Below, one piece after another: positions 1 to 9,240 of a stretch of 64,000 nucleotides of DNA. Origin of the DNA: Lepidostoma basale. Taxonomy: Eukaryota > Arthropoda > Insecta > Trichoptera > Lepidostomatidae. Positions within the stretch are counted from its first letter, which is position 1. Each line of letters starts with the position of its first letter. The notes below the pieces were generated by a model. The model was not told the DNA's origin. It searched no databases and worked only from the letters and a program-made list of their open reading frames with translations. Location: assembly GCA_022606425.2 (NCBI GenBank), contig JAHDVF020000053.1, forward strand, positions 806,001-870,000, written 5' to 3'. A program made the translations under genes and the position numbers.

Positions 1-584
1 GCTTTGTCCGCACTACCCTAGTATAAGCTTTAACATGTTTAACTCTTAAATCGATCATTTGTTATACTTGTAAATTATGATGTTAGTGTATGATTCTATT
101 TAATTTATTAAACTACAATCATACGTAAGATATATTAAACTGCCAATATCAATTAAACACTCAGTACGGAGCAAACCATAAACGGAAAGAAGAATTGTCT
201 ATCATGTAGTTCATAATGGATTCGATTAAAAATTAATGGCTTAATAATGCTTCTATGTTTCTCGAGAAATGCGAACTATTCGAAAAGCCAATGTGGGCGA
301 CCTTATTGATGACGTCATCACAATATTGTATTACATATGAATGAAAATATGATTACAGTTCACTTCATATAATAAGGAAAATGAAACATCGCTTTGCATC
401 GTTTTAATCTCTTGGATATGAACCACAAAGGAATTGTTTAAGAAAGGAAAATAAAAATAAAATCAAATAAAACACTTGCTTAGGTAGAAATCAATATCAG
501 GTTTTTATTATGGAACAGCCTTTCATAACTTTCTGATTTAATCGAAAAAACTGTACGTTTGGTAAAGTTTTTTCTTTTAAATTA
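1..584. other. AT-rich stretch, nothing recognised
   Basis: No open frame of note and no repeat shared with the rest of the window was seen. Confidence 0.5.
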
Positions 585-800
585 ACCTTCTTCTTCTTCC
601 TCCTCTTAGTTTAGGTCGTATGACTTGTTTATGACGGTGGGCTGTCCTGGAATGATGTCCAGCCATCTCTCTATCTCTTTAGCGGCCTTCCTGGTAATCT
701 GTTGCTGCTTGGGTTTTTATCTTTAACAATTTTTGTAATTCTTGTATTCTCCATGCGGTCCACGTTGTCTCTCCAAAAGAGCCTTCTGCTTCATCCCAAA
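585..800 (-). mobile_element. LINE-D 3' fragment
   Basis: Starts with a (CTT)n-like tract and continues with the antisense of a LINE C-terminal region. The segment around 670-695 (ccatctctctatctctttag) matches the copies at about 1968-2215 and 42775-43150. In the best copy the minus strand reads GRPPQRW-like and GHVQRMD-like pieces, typical of C-termini of non-LTR reverse transcriptases. Frames are broken. The clade is not resolved. Confidence 0.45.
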
Positions 801-849
801 CACAACCTCTTTCTTATGTGTAATGAAAATTTTAAAGCAAATTCATATA

Positions 850-1072
850 TTTATAGGTTACAATTCGTTTTATGATTAATAAATGAGAATTTTCATTGTG
901 TAGAAACAGCTCTCTATTACAAAAAAGGGATCGGCTCCAGGCTTGAACTCACGTCCCCTATTTCTAAAGTCAATCGTTCTGGTTTCTAGAACACGACCCA
1001 TTTTATATTTTAATTCTTATTTATTAATCATAAAACGATTATGAAAATGTCGGTTTCAAATTATAACCTATA
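850..1072. repeat. Foldback repeat with tRNA-like interior
   Basis: The left arm (about 852-892) and right arm (about 1009-1071) are inverted copies sharing the core gttttatgattaataaat. The interior on the minus strand (999 to 927) has a tRNA-sized GGG...CCC-ended segment with a B-box-like word GAGTTCAAGCCT. It could be a SINE inside a foldback element. The tRNA fold is poor, so no tRNA gene is called. Confidence 0.4.
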
Positions 1073-1593
1073 ACAATATGAGTTTGCTTTATTGTTTTTA
1101 TTAGACATAAGGAAGATAGAGGTTGTGTTGATTAAAAATATTATTCGTAAAAACGGTTGATAAGTTAGTTTCATTAGTAATATTAAGCGTTTCGTGGTTC
1201 ACCACAAGGCAGACTGCTAATGAACCGCTTTAATGGGAAGGTAAACACGTTTTAAAAATGCTTTGTTCATTAAACGTTAAATATAAACCAATTTACCGAG
1301 TCTTACCTTATTGCAGGTTCTAATAACCGGACTAAGCTACGGCTAGCGGAATTAAACGGAGCTTTCATAAGCTGTGTTAGAAGAGTATGTATTGTACCCC
1401 ATATTACGTTGTATGATACTATAATCCTACATAACGAACTTCTCTATTTACGTATCTATTATCGTAATCCAGCAATACTTGGGCTGTAATAACGCCTTTA
1501 CACATATAGAATTTTCATGAGCTATTGCTTAGTAATGTATTAAATTTTTACGCATATAAAGCATGTATCTCGAAAACGTAATGATATCGAAAT
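1073..1593. other. AT-rich stretch, nothing recognised
   Basis: No coding frame or shared repeat seen. Confidence 0.4.
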
Positions 1594-1790
1594 AAAACTA
1601 TGTTTTTTTTAATAACTACCTACTTCCAATTTTTGTCTTTATTTCGACGGCAATCGGTTTCGCCAGATTAGCTAGCATTGACAGACTATGTCAGCTGGCC
1701 TGGCGAAAACGGTCACTGTTGAAATAAATACATAAGTGGAAGTAGTTATTAATAAAACGTTTTATTTAATTAGTATATAAAATGAACTTC
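1594..1790. repeat. Palindrome with two degenerate g3 hammerhead-like arms
   Basis: Left arm (minus) and right arm (plus) each carry the g3 pattern: hairpin ending CTGGC, then GAAA, then a CCGG-like word. The right arm reads CTGGCGAAAACGG, and the tail gaaataaatac...ggaagtag is shared with the 62.1 kb palindrome. The outer sequence gaacttccatcaacagattt is also shared with copies at 8.86 and 61.97 kb. Core positions have decayed, so activity is unlikely. Confidence 0.5.
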
Positions 1791-1967
1791 CATCAACAGA
1801 TTTCAATAAAATAATTAATATTTTGTAGATTGTCTTGAAAATGTTAGTTTTATTATTTTATATTATTGTAAATGGAAGTAAAGTGTGGCCTTTCTAACCG
1901 ATTATAATAATAATAATTATATTCTAACTTTTAAAGCGCCGTTTTTGGGATGTAATCACCTCAAGGG

Positions 1968-2215
1968 CTTCTTCTTCTTCTTCTTTTAATAGATCTGCCG
2001 ATCTGTGACACAGAAATCATGTCTCGTCAGATGATAAGGTCCAGCTGTCTTTCCATCTCTAAGGCGGTCTTCCAGGTGGGCAGTGTCCGGAGGGGATTTC
2101 ATAAGCGGTTGTATATGCGAGTCTGTCACCATCCATTCGGGCTACATGGTCCCTCCAGTAACTTCTTCTGGATCTACTCCACTGAACGATATTTTTTATT
2201 TCGCATGTTTTTTTT
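1968..2215 (-). mobile_element. LINE-D 3' fragment
   Basis: Begins with a (TTC)n tract and contains ccatctctaaggcggtcttc, the antisense of the LINE-D C-terminal region also present at 42.8 kb (ccatctttgaggaggtcttc). The minus strand is interrupted. The plus-strand frames here (68 and 74 codons) are antisense shadows. Confidence 0.45.
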
Positions 2216-3105
2216 TGCACCTTAAGGGCGCATTAAATTATAATAAAGAAATAACGTTAAACATTCTATATAATTACTTCTCAAACAGTTTTTACTATTT
2301 TATATAGTACTTATGTAAATGAAATATGAAGACAAAATCATTGTCAGAGGCAATTATTACGAGTGGAATAAATAAATAAATATATAGTTATTTTAATAAT
2401 AAATTATTTATAGTGCAATTGTTCACTGATTCACAAGTAATTGACTCCCTCGGACTAATCATAGATAATAAATTTTTACAATTTGCGCCACTCATAAAAT
2501 ATCTAATACATTTTTTTTAAATCTCGAGATAGCTCAGTAATAAACAGACAATATTTTATTTCCTATAAAACAGTTACGTAAACGCTATTAATCCAATTCA
2601 ATTTGGCACATTTCATCAAAACTTATTTAATTATGCCTGTTATGCCAAGTACGTAAGCGCTTCATTCCATTTTTATTCACGATAAAAAAATGACGACAAT
2701 GAACGACACGATAATATAAGAATGAACTGAATACATGAAAATTACGCAAGAGAAAATAGTGTTTTGGCGCTTTATTCTCTTGCTTTCCTCTATGGAATGC
2801 GTGATGGTAATGGTACACGTTTGTCGCAGAGGACAGAGGTCGAGTCTCACATTTTCTCGAATGTGGGCGTAGAGAAAATAATAAAATTATGAGACAACAA
2901 TAGTAGATGTCGGATGTTGACACGCGTTTAATGTTGTGTATCTAGGTATCAAAATAGAAGAAAAATGTATTTCAACGGTTTTCTTTTGAATTTCGAACGT
3001 GAGGACACGCGACGTTCTTAAATTGAATTTTTTGAACCCTTTCATAGTGTAGGACATCCATCGTCAAGCTCACGTTAAATAATTTTATTTAATTTTATGT
3101 AATTA
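2216..3105. other. AT-rich stretch with one unassigned 98-codon minus frame
   Basis: The frame at 2627-2923 (minus) matches no family I know and has no supporting splice or promoter context. Nothing else is recognisable. Confidence 0.35.
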
Positions 3106-3530
3106 ATTTTTTTAAAAGCCCAATTGGGTTATATGGTTAAATTTTTAGATCTTACTATTAATTATGTATTGTTTCAGATATTATTTATATTGAGTTGTTG
3201 TGAGATTCCTTATGTCTTTTGGTAGTTTATTGTAAAGTTTCAGTCCATTGTTCAATATCCTTGATTGTCCTGTCTTAGTTCATGCAATCGGTAAGTGATA
3301 TCTGTCACAATTCCTGGTTCAGTGTCTGTGTATGTCTGAAATTTTAGTTAATTTGTAGCTGCTGTCTGTTGTCTTTTCCATGGTCACTCTGTGTACAATT
3401 TTTAAGGTCTCATATTTTGTCAGGTCTGATATGTCCATTTGTTTTGTTTGTCTGTAAACTTGTATGGTTGGGGTAAGGTAGTTAATGTTATATGCTAATT
3501 TTATTATCATAATTTTAAAAAGTTCATACT
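3106..3530 (-). mobile_element. LINE-H C-terminal fragment
   Basis: The minus strand encodes YNINYLTPTIQVYRQTKQ and TTDSSYKLTKISDIHRH. These match almost residue for residue the plus-strand fragment at 43.7-44.0 kb (YRQTKQIDISD, DSRYKLTKNSDVHRHW). The downstream part, with the N(E/G)LPK-type motif and the 3' end caattgggttatatgg, is present but broken. The style is that of CR1/jockey-like LINE C-termini. Confidence 0.55.
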
Positions 3531-3769
3531 ATAATAATAATTTCCACTTTTGTATATCCCTTTCTTATTAATATTATTTTCATCTTTGTTTATTTTTCCT
3601 AATTAAGTATGACTTATCAATATTGAATTTCTTCCATCTTGTTACCTAATTACAGTTTCCCCATTTTTATTATAATTACTTACAATACTGTTTGTATACA
3701 GTTTCTTCTCCTTCTAATGATTTTTGTGTCCTATATAAACTAAGTCTTACTGTTTATACCTTAGTTGAT
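3531..3769. other. AT-rich lead-in to the g1 motif
   Basis: No coding frame. It may be the 3' untranslated part of a Penelope-like element because it directly precedes a hammerhead-like motif, but no endonuclease residues are legible. Confidence 0.3.
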
Positions 3770-3770
3770 T

Positions 3771-3817
3771 GTAGCACCTGATGATGCTAACATTGGTTAG
3801 CGAAAAAGCTGTCGCGA
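3771..3817 (+). ncRNA. Hammerhead-ribozyme-like motif, group g1
   Basis: CTGATGA (3778-3784) is followed by an extra T, a perfect 6-bp helix II GCTAAC/GTTAGC with loop ATTG (3786-3801), then GAAA (3802-3805), the self-complementary AGCT and cleavage triplet GTC ending at 3813. Relative to other g1 copies, the C after GAAA is A here. Helix I is weak (C-G, A.C, C-G). The tail aatcaatcgtgattttataacag resembles the other g1 tails. Confidence 0.6.
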
Positions 3818-3903
3818 TAATTTCATAGAAATTAAATCAATCGTGATTTTATAACAGGGTTTCAATTAAATAGTTAATAAAAAAGGTACGGCCATATATT
3901 TTT

Positions 3904-4412
3904 ATGTTTAAACAATTCATAAATTTTCATTTCTACAATATTTCTTATGAAAAGAGCAATCTCAGAGTAATTTCTCATATTGCAAAATATAGTATCAATA
4001 ATTTACAACAAGTCACCGCAGTTATAAAAAATATAGGTAATGAAAAACAAGCATTAAATATACATATAAATAATAACGTTTATAAACATTTTATCCATAG
4101 CATTACGTATATGTTCATATATGAGTATTTCAGTGAAGACGATATCGGAGAGATGGTATTCATTCTAGCAATGTTAGAATTTTACATACGAAAACCGTCC
4201 CATCGATATTTATGATGCCCATACTTGAGGTGATAGAATTTAATAACCCAGCTGTATGTGTTTCCTCGTCTGTACTAACATATCTGATATTAAATTATAA
4301 TAGTTTTCAAGATTATTGCTCAAGTATTATAAACTATCAAAACAAGCCGAGAAAAATAAGCTTACTTGTGAAAAAAAAGTGTTATATGAAAAGCTTTATG
4401 TGTATCTGTTGA
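3904..4412 (+). other. Two overlapping unassigned frames
   Basis: A 103-codon ATG frame (3904-4215) overlaps a 66-codon frame (4212-4412). Neither resembles a family I can name. They lie between two hammerhead-like motifs in the same orientation (3.78 and 4.42 kb), so they could be remnants of an element body. AT-rich chance frames are equally possible. Confidence 0.2.
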
Positions 4413-4413
4413 T

Positions 4414-4452
4414 CACAACAAGATGGCAGAAAGCTGCCGAAACTAGTTAAAA
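4414..4452 (+). repeat. Degenerate hammerhead-like motif, group g4
   Basis: Helix II GGCAG/CTGCC with loop AAAG (4425-4438) is followed by GAAA, self-complementary CTAG and TT. The first core strand is AACAAGA instead of CTGANGA, so three of the seven core bases are lost. It shares the extra T before helix II. Confidence 0.4.
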
Positions 4453-4577
4453 GTAAACATCAAATGGAAAACTAAATAAATGTTAAAAGGTTATTTATTG
4501 ATATTTTAGTTTATTTTCTTAATTGGAAAAGAACTTCTACCAAGAAATATAAATTAACAATATAAATATTGAAAGTA

Positions 4578-4898
4578 ATTTGAATACATATAACTACACT
4601 TCGTATTGATGGTAGAGTTTTGTAAAACTCCATTATTAATTTATAATAGTAAACACGATTGTTAAGTGGTTTTACTTGGATTTAATTTATATCAATGATA
4701 TAAATTGTGACAAATTCATTTCGCCTTGCGAGGGCATTCTCAAACATGAATTTGAGAATGAGAGTTTGAGAATGCCCTCGCAAGGCGAAACAAATTTGTC
4801 CCAATTTATATAAATTAAATTCAAGTAAAACCACTTAACAATCGTGTTTATTGTGATTACTTTTATAAATTACGAAATGTAGTTATATTTATTCAAAT
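4578..4898. repeat. 321-bp palindrome with two divergent g5 hammerhead-like motifs
   Basis: Inverted arms meet near 4750. The right motif (about 4764-4803, +) has TTGAGAA, an extra T, helix GCC/GGC, GAAA, the 8-base self-complementary CAAATTTG and TC. The left motif (about 4708-4755, -) reads the same pattern, with helix I TGT/ACA. Both arms share the two deviations from CTGANGA, so these are group features rather than private mutations. The outer tail attcaaatatgaacccacaa resembles the tail at 32.37 kb. Confidence 0.6.
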
Positions 4899-5663
4899 AT
4901 GAACCCACAACACAAAGTGAAGGTAAATATAGAAGAAAATGAGAGAAATTTATTTGTTTGTCAAGAAAATAAAAAGTACACAAAGTATTAATATTTGTAT
5001 ACATTGTACATACACTAGTTTAATACTCTTGCAAGGCGCAACTATAAATTAGGGAAGAGCACACAGAATAAGTGAAGCGTAAATATGCTTAAAGAAAATA
5101 AATGATTCTATACTCGTATGTAGGTAGCTCATTTGATAACGGATTTATGGGACATATTTAGGTTGGCAGAATAAGGGACACGGAAAGTTGATGTAATCGA
5201 GTGGAAATCCTCTCCAAGTAAGAACCGAATCCTTCTCGAGTACCTACCGCCTACCTAGAGACCGAGGGAATCTATTACGGAATTTCTGTTTTGTAAACTA
5301 AATAGAATGGAGGCGAAAAGTAAAAAAAACATATTTTTGAATGTCATTCGCTCTCTGCTAAAAATAAATATCTTTATACATAGCACACTGAATCAAAAAA
5401 AAAAATCTTAATTTATTTTAATCTCATATTTAAATATTAAAATCTAATAAAAATTTGAAGAAATGTTTTGAAGATTTTTTATTAGATTTCAAGAAAGTGC
5501 CATTTTTGCCTCACTAAGGCGCTGTTGTTTGAATACTCCTTAATTCTAATATTCCACTTGATAACGCCTTAGCAGTTCAAAATATTATATTCCCTTAGAA
5601 CATGAAAAAACTTGATTATTAAATACCATAATTTAATAATTTATTCCTTTCATTTTTCAAGCA
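4899..5663. other. AT-rich stretch, nothing recognised
   Basis: No coding frame or shared repeat seen apart from short poly(A)-like tracts. Confidence 0.4.
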
Positions 5664-5930
5664 ATAACACAAAATTATGAAAGGATCGCTGCGTTGGTTC
5701 GGACATATGGAGCGCATGGATGGAGAAATAATGGTTAAGAAAGTATACGTTAATGAATGGAGTACGGAGTTCGAGGCAGACCGAGGAAAACTTGGCATGA
5801 CCAAATTAATCAAATTTTAAAGGTTGGTCATGTTAGAATCGACGTGTGCCAGGATAGAGTAGTGTGGCGGTCTATTCTCTCTTCCTACCCCTACGAGGAA
5901 ACGGTGTGATGGTTTGTTGTTGTTGTTGTT
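5664..5930 (+). mobile_element. LINE-A 3' fragment with (GTT)n tail
   Basis: Encodes broken pieces equivalent to GSLRWFGHMERMD (atgaaaggatcgctgcgttg onward) and RPRKTWHDQI, and the end SYPYEETV-like. It finishes with cctacccctacgaggaaacg, the TGATGG junction and a (GTT)n tail instead of (GTTA)n. Internal deletions remove part of the C-terminus. It is 5' truncated. Confidence 0.7.
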
Positions 5931-6355
5931 GATGATATTATTAATATCCTTTGTTTTTTTTTTAATTATTACTGAATAATGATTGTAATGACTGACATAT
6001 ATTTTCAAGAAGAATAATGGTCCAGCCCCACTACTCAGGAATGTTTGTGTGGAGGTTGACATAATCAAACAAGTGAGAGAGATCAGTAATCTCGGTACAG
6101 TCATGATTGAAGCCAATGATATGCACGCATAATTTGAGCACATAATTAAAATAAAAGCCTATGCGCGGCAGCCTCCACGACGACGTTATTAAAATACAAG
6201 CTCTTATCCAGATATATCCAACTGCGCTGCGTATAAAAACACTAAAAGTACACAAATTCGATTGGTTTGAGGACTGGACGGACCGTTTGAACGGATAATA
6301 ATATGACTCAGGGAGCAATTAAGAGATCCGCGCAGGGACCTAGCAGCCCTTATAA
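5931..6355. other. Unassigned stretch between LINE-A fragments
   Basis: Overlapping minus-strand frames between 5817 and 6443 are not independently supported. They partly read through the LINE-A fragment on the right. Confidence 0.35.
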
Positions 6356-6470
6356 TGCGTACCGGGAGTGCACCATTTATTTTGTTTCCAGCTCCAACCC
6401 TTCTTCCGATATCTTTCTCCATTCTTCCATCTCTTGTAAACATGATTCCCAGATAAACAAATTCTAAACG
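6356..6470 (-). mobile_element. LINE-A thumb-region fragment
   Basis: The minus strand reads MFTRDGRMEKDIGRRVGAGN, the segment after the YLGS motif of a non-LTR reverse transcriptase. The same segment is present, broken, in the longer copy ending near 22270. No catalytic motif is in this short piece. Confidence 0.55.
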
Positions 6471-7440
6471 CTATTTTATTGCGAATATTATCAAAAATAT
6501 ATTTTCGGAACATCTTAAACATCTTAAAAACACCCCCTTGCGGATTTGCGAGAAGAATCGCCTTTGAATTACAAAGAATTCTATTTATAAAGCGAATCCA
6601 CACATAACAAAACACTCACGAATAATGCACATGTTATAAAACAACGTAGGAATTTCTAGGGAACGCAATTTCCTGGTTTCATTATTTTTTTTTCCAAGAA
6701 CAGAAGACCCACGCAATTGAATTATTTCTATTTTAGTCGCCGTTGCGGCCTTGCCCAGTAAATAAGGTATGGACTGGATGAACGACTACACATTGTGTAC
6801 GTTTGACTGCATAATCTCTAGTGCACTCGACACGCTCGTGCGGTGGAGATGTACTTAAACACCATTATACTGGCAAACATTCAATCGTTAAGAAATTGAT
6901 TGATGCATCAGATCGCTGTGTACGAACCATCAAATTTACCGTAAACACGCGTCAAGGCCGCTGAAATAACAAGGTCGAGGATTTATGTATTATTTGCATT
7001 AAGATTCTACACTTTTATTAGATAGTTGATAAATGAATTGATACTCCAGCTATGAACGCTGAAATTATTATTAAACGTCTTATTTAACGCGCCTTGAAAG
7101 AAATTTCATTTTATTGAGCGACGGAAGCAATAAAAGAAACTTAGACGTTAGTATGAAAAAGCACGTTGATGGATGGAGATTTGAATGCCGCTCAATATTA
7201 GATCAAGAAAATTTAATTCAAGATATTCTCGAAATTCGCAACTTTTTGTGGAGATTTTATAAAGCTATGTTTCAAACGTTATCTTTTTATAATCAAAATA
7301 CTAAGAAGTTCTATATCTAAAAATCTAAATCTATAGAATCTAATAGGGAATTATTAATGCACTCGTACAAACCTCTAAGTATTTCAGTCGAATAAAAATA
7401 TATTGCTCTTTTTCTTTTTTTTTATACATTTTGTTTTTAC
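6471..7440. other. Moderately complex stretch, no feature supported
   Basis: The part 6720-6980 is less AT-rich and shares no repeat I can see. A 68-codon frame at 7114-7320 (TTG-led, not ATG) has no recognisable domain. It could hold host non-coding or old exon sequence; nothing decisive. Confidence 0.3.
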
Positions 7441-7463
7441 ATAATTTTTTTTAATTACATAGG

Positions 7464-7498
7464 CATGTTTCGGACAACCAGTCCTTCTTCAGTGATAC
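7464..7498 (-). ncRNA. Hammerhead-ribozyme-like motif, group g2
   Basis: Minus strand: CTGAAGA, extra A, helix II GGAC/GTCC with a five-base loop, GAAA and self-complementary CATG. The expected TH is CC here (GCC instead of NUH), so cleavage would be lost. Flanks match other g2 copies (cttcagtgatacat, and tttttttatacattttg outside). Confidence 0.5.
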
Positions 7499-7615
7499 AT
7501 ACAAATCTTTATAACATTTGTCAGATCATGTTAACATTTTTTAAATAACATTTTGAATGTATACAAATACTTGTAGACAAAATAAATATCTTCTGCTTAA
7601 TGCTTACATGCAATC

Positions 7616-7850
7616 TTAGTAGATGGCGCTAGTGTAGATTGAACTAAAAAATGTGAAGTGTTTCCCAACATTGTACCATATATATCTATCTTCCAAAAAT
7701 TTGTCAGACGTGATGGTCGTAAGAAGGGCGGAATGGGGAATGTTGTATTACATAAAGCGTGCGCTTAACCCAACCAATGACAGGTCATAAGTCCTGTAAA
7801 CGCCTCGACCACCATATTCTGTTTCCAATTTGTCTCTAATAATTTCCAAT
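7616..7850 (+). repeat. Repeat E copy
   Basis: Dispersed non-coding repeat. Landmarks are agatggcgctagtgtagatt, a segment ending gcggaatggggaatgttgt, then caatgacaggtcataagtcc and a region normally ending near cgtctctattgagatacaat. Other copies are near 8690, 16750, 30655, 34350 and 63700. No coding capacity; class (SINE or MITE) undecided. Confidence 0.65.
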
Positions 7851-8109
7851 TTGTCTATAATAATTACATTTTTTTAATGTAAGTGTTGTGTAAACCAAGT
7901 GTATAAAAAAATAAAAAGAGAAATAAAGCAATTACAACACATGTATGGCGAATATGATAATATAAGAAAAATGTATATTGTAGGTACTAAAATTCTCTGT
8001 AATTTAAATCTTGCATCCCACGCCATCTACGCGCAGTTTTTTTAGACAGTTTAACTAACATACACATGGAGGATAAAAATGCTTTTTTTTTATATGTATT
8101 AACTGTGTA

Positions 8110-8470
8110 TTCAATGTATTCAACTAAACATATAAAGTTCATTGTTTTGAACGAAACACTATGATATTTCAACATAATTAACTGTTAAAATATAAAACGC
8201 TGTTTATGGTATCACATTGTTTTATTAATATTTTATTTTTCGCAACAGCTGTTTCGTCAACCGATTCCGACATCATCAAACGTTAGAATATTTTTTTCAA
8301 CTGTTTAAATAAATTTTTGTGAAACAGTCAATATTGGTTGATGAAACAGCTGTCGCGAAAAATAAAAAAAATAAAAAAAATTGTGATACCATAAACAGTG
8401 TTTTATATTTGTACAGTTAACTCAAAATATTATTAACTCGTGGTGTAACATTAAACAAAATTATTCAAAG
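8110..8470. repeat. Palindrome of two divergent g1 hammerhead-like arms
   Basis: Left arm on minus (8239-8282): TTGATGA, extra T, wobble-rich helix II, GAAA, CAGCTG, TT. Right arm on plus (about 8330-8380) keeps GAAACAGCTGTCGCG, but its first core strand is replaced by gtgaaacagtcaa. Tails on both sides carry the g1 signature ttgtgataccataaacag. Divergent, tails outward. Confidence 0.65.
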
Positions 8471-8685
8471 TAATAATGTAATTTGTTTTACTACATTCGA
8501 AAAATGTGGTGTTAAAACATCACGTTAGTAATTAAAATTATTTTTCATGTATTCCCTTTCTACTACAATTGTGTTATACATACAGTTTGATGATCTTCTA
8601 AAGATGATTTAGAGTGCAACCAGGAAAACATTATTTTGTTAAATAATTGATGAGGTAGTTGGACACTAGATCAAAGTTATATTTT
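8471..8685. other. AT-rich stretch, nothing recognised
   Basis: No frame or shared repeat seen. Confidence 0.4.
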
Positions 8686-8845
8686 TTTATAAGGATTAAT
8701 GGTATCCCAATAGAGACGAAGATGTAAATTAATTTTTTTCTGGGAACAGAATATGGTGACCGAGGCGTTTACAGGACTTATGACCTGTCATCGGTTGGTT
8801 GAGCGATCGCTTTATGTTTAACAACATTCCCCATTCCGCCCTTAT
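8686..8845 (-). repeat. Repeat E copy, truncated
   Basis: Reverse orientation of the 7.6 kb copy, from ataaggattaatggtatccc to acattccccattccgccc. The agatggcgctag end is missing. Confidence 0.6.
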
Positions 8846-8856
8846 ATTATTTAGAT

Positions 8857-9005
8857 AATCAAATGATTTTACTGAAATCTCTTGATGGAAGTTCATTTAA
8901 ATGATAATATAATACAATTTTAATTTTATTCGTTCCACTTTTGTCTTTATTTTGAAAGCAACCGGTTTTGCAAGGCTCGCAGGCACCGACAGACTGGCCA
9001 TCGTA
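8857..9005 (-). repeat. Half g3 element (degenerate hammerhead-like arm)
   Basis: Shares tgattttactgaaatctctt with 61.97 kb. The minus strand reads CTGTCGG, extra T, GCCTG...CTTGC, AAAA, CCGG, TT, a decayed g3 motif. Only one arm is present. Confidence 0.5.
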
Positions 9006-9084
9006 TTATTTAGTTATTTGGAATTTTTTCCTAATTGTGTTTTTCTTTCTTCTTCTTTCTCAAACTTAATCTCTCCACCGATAA

Positions 9085-9240
9085 AAATTTACCACTTCTA
9101 AACGTTTTCACTACTTCACTACTTCCCTTGTTAGTGCTACGTCTTCGCCCCATCTCTTATGTGGCCTTTCGACACATTTATTGTTTGACCATGGTCTCAA
9201 TTTGATTAATATGGGAGTCCGCCTATTATAATATTGTCTC
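9085..9240 (-). mobile_element. LINE-J C-terminal fragment, downstream part
   Basis: The minus strand reads RRTPILIKLRPWSNNKCVER then PHKRWGEDV, the RPxKRWxDD-type C-terminus of a non-LTR polyprotein. Its upstream part lies at 10586-10700, beyond the RTE insertion. The 48 bases at 9193-9240 are repeated at 10586-10633. Confidence 0.6.

Noticed and set aside
927..999. tRNA gene on the minus strand
   Set aside because: The acceptor stem is interrupted and the T arm is not convincing.
2627..2923. 98-codon minus frame as a gene
   Set aside because: No domain, no context, and length within chance for a window of this size.
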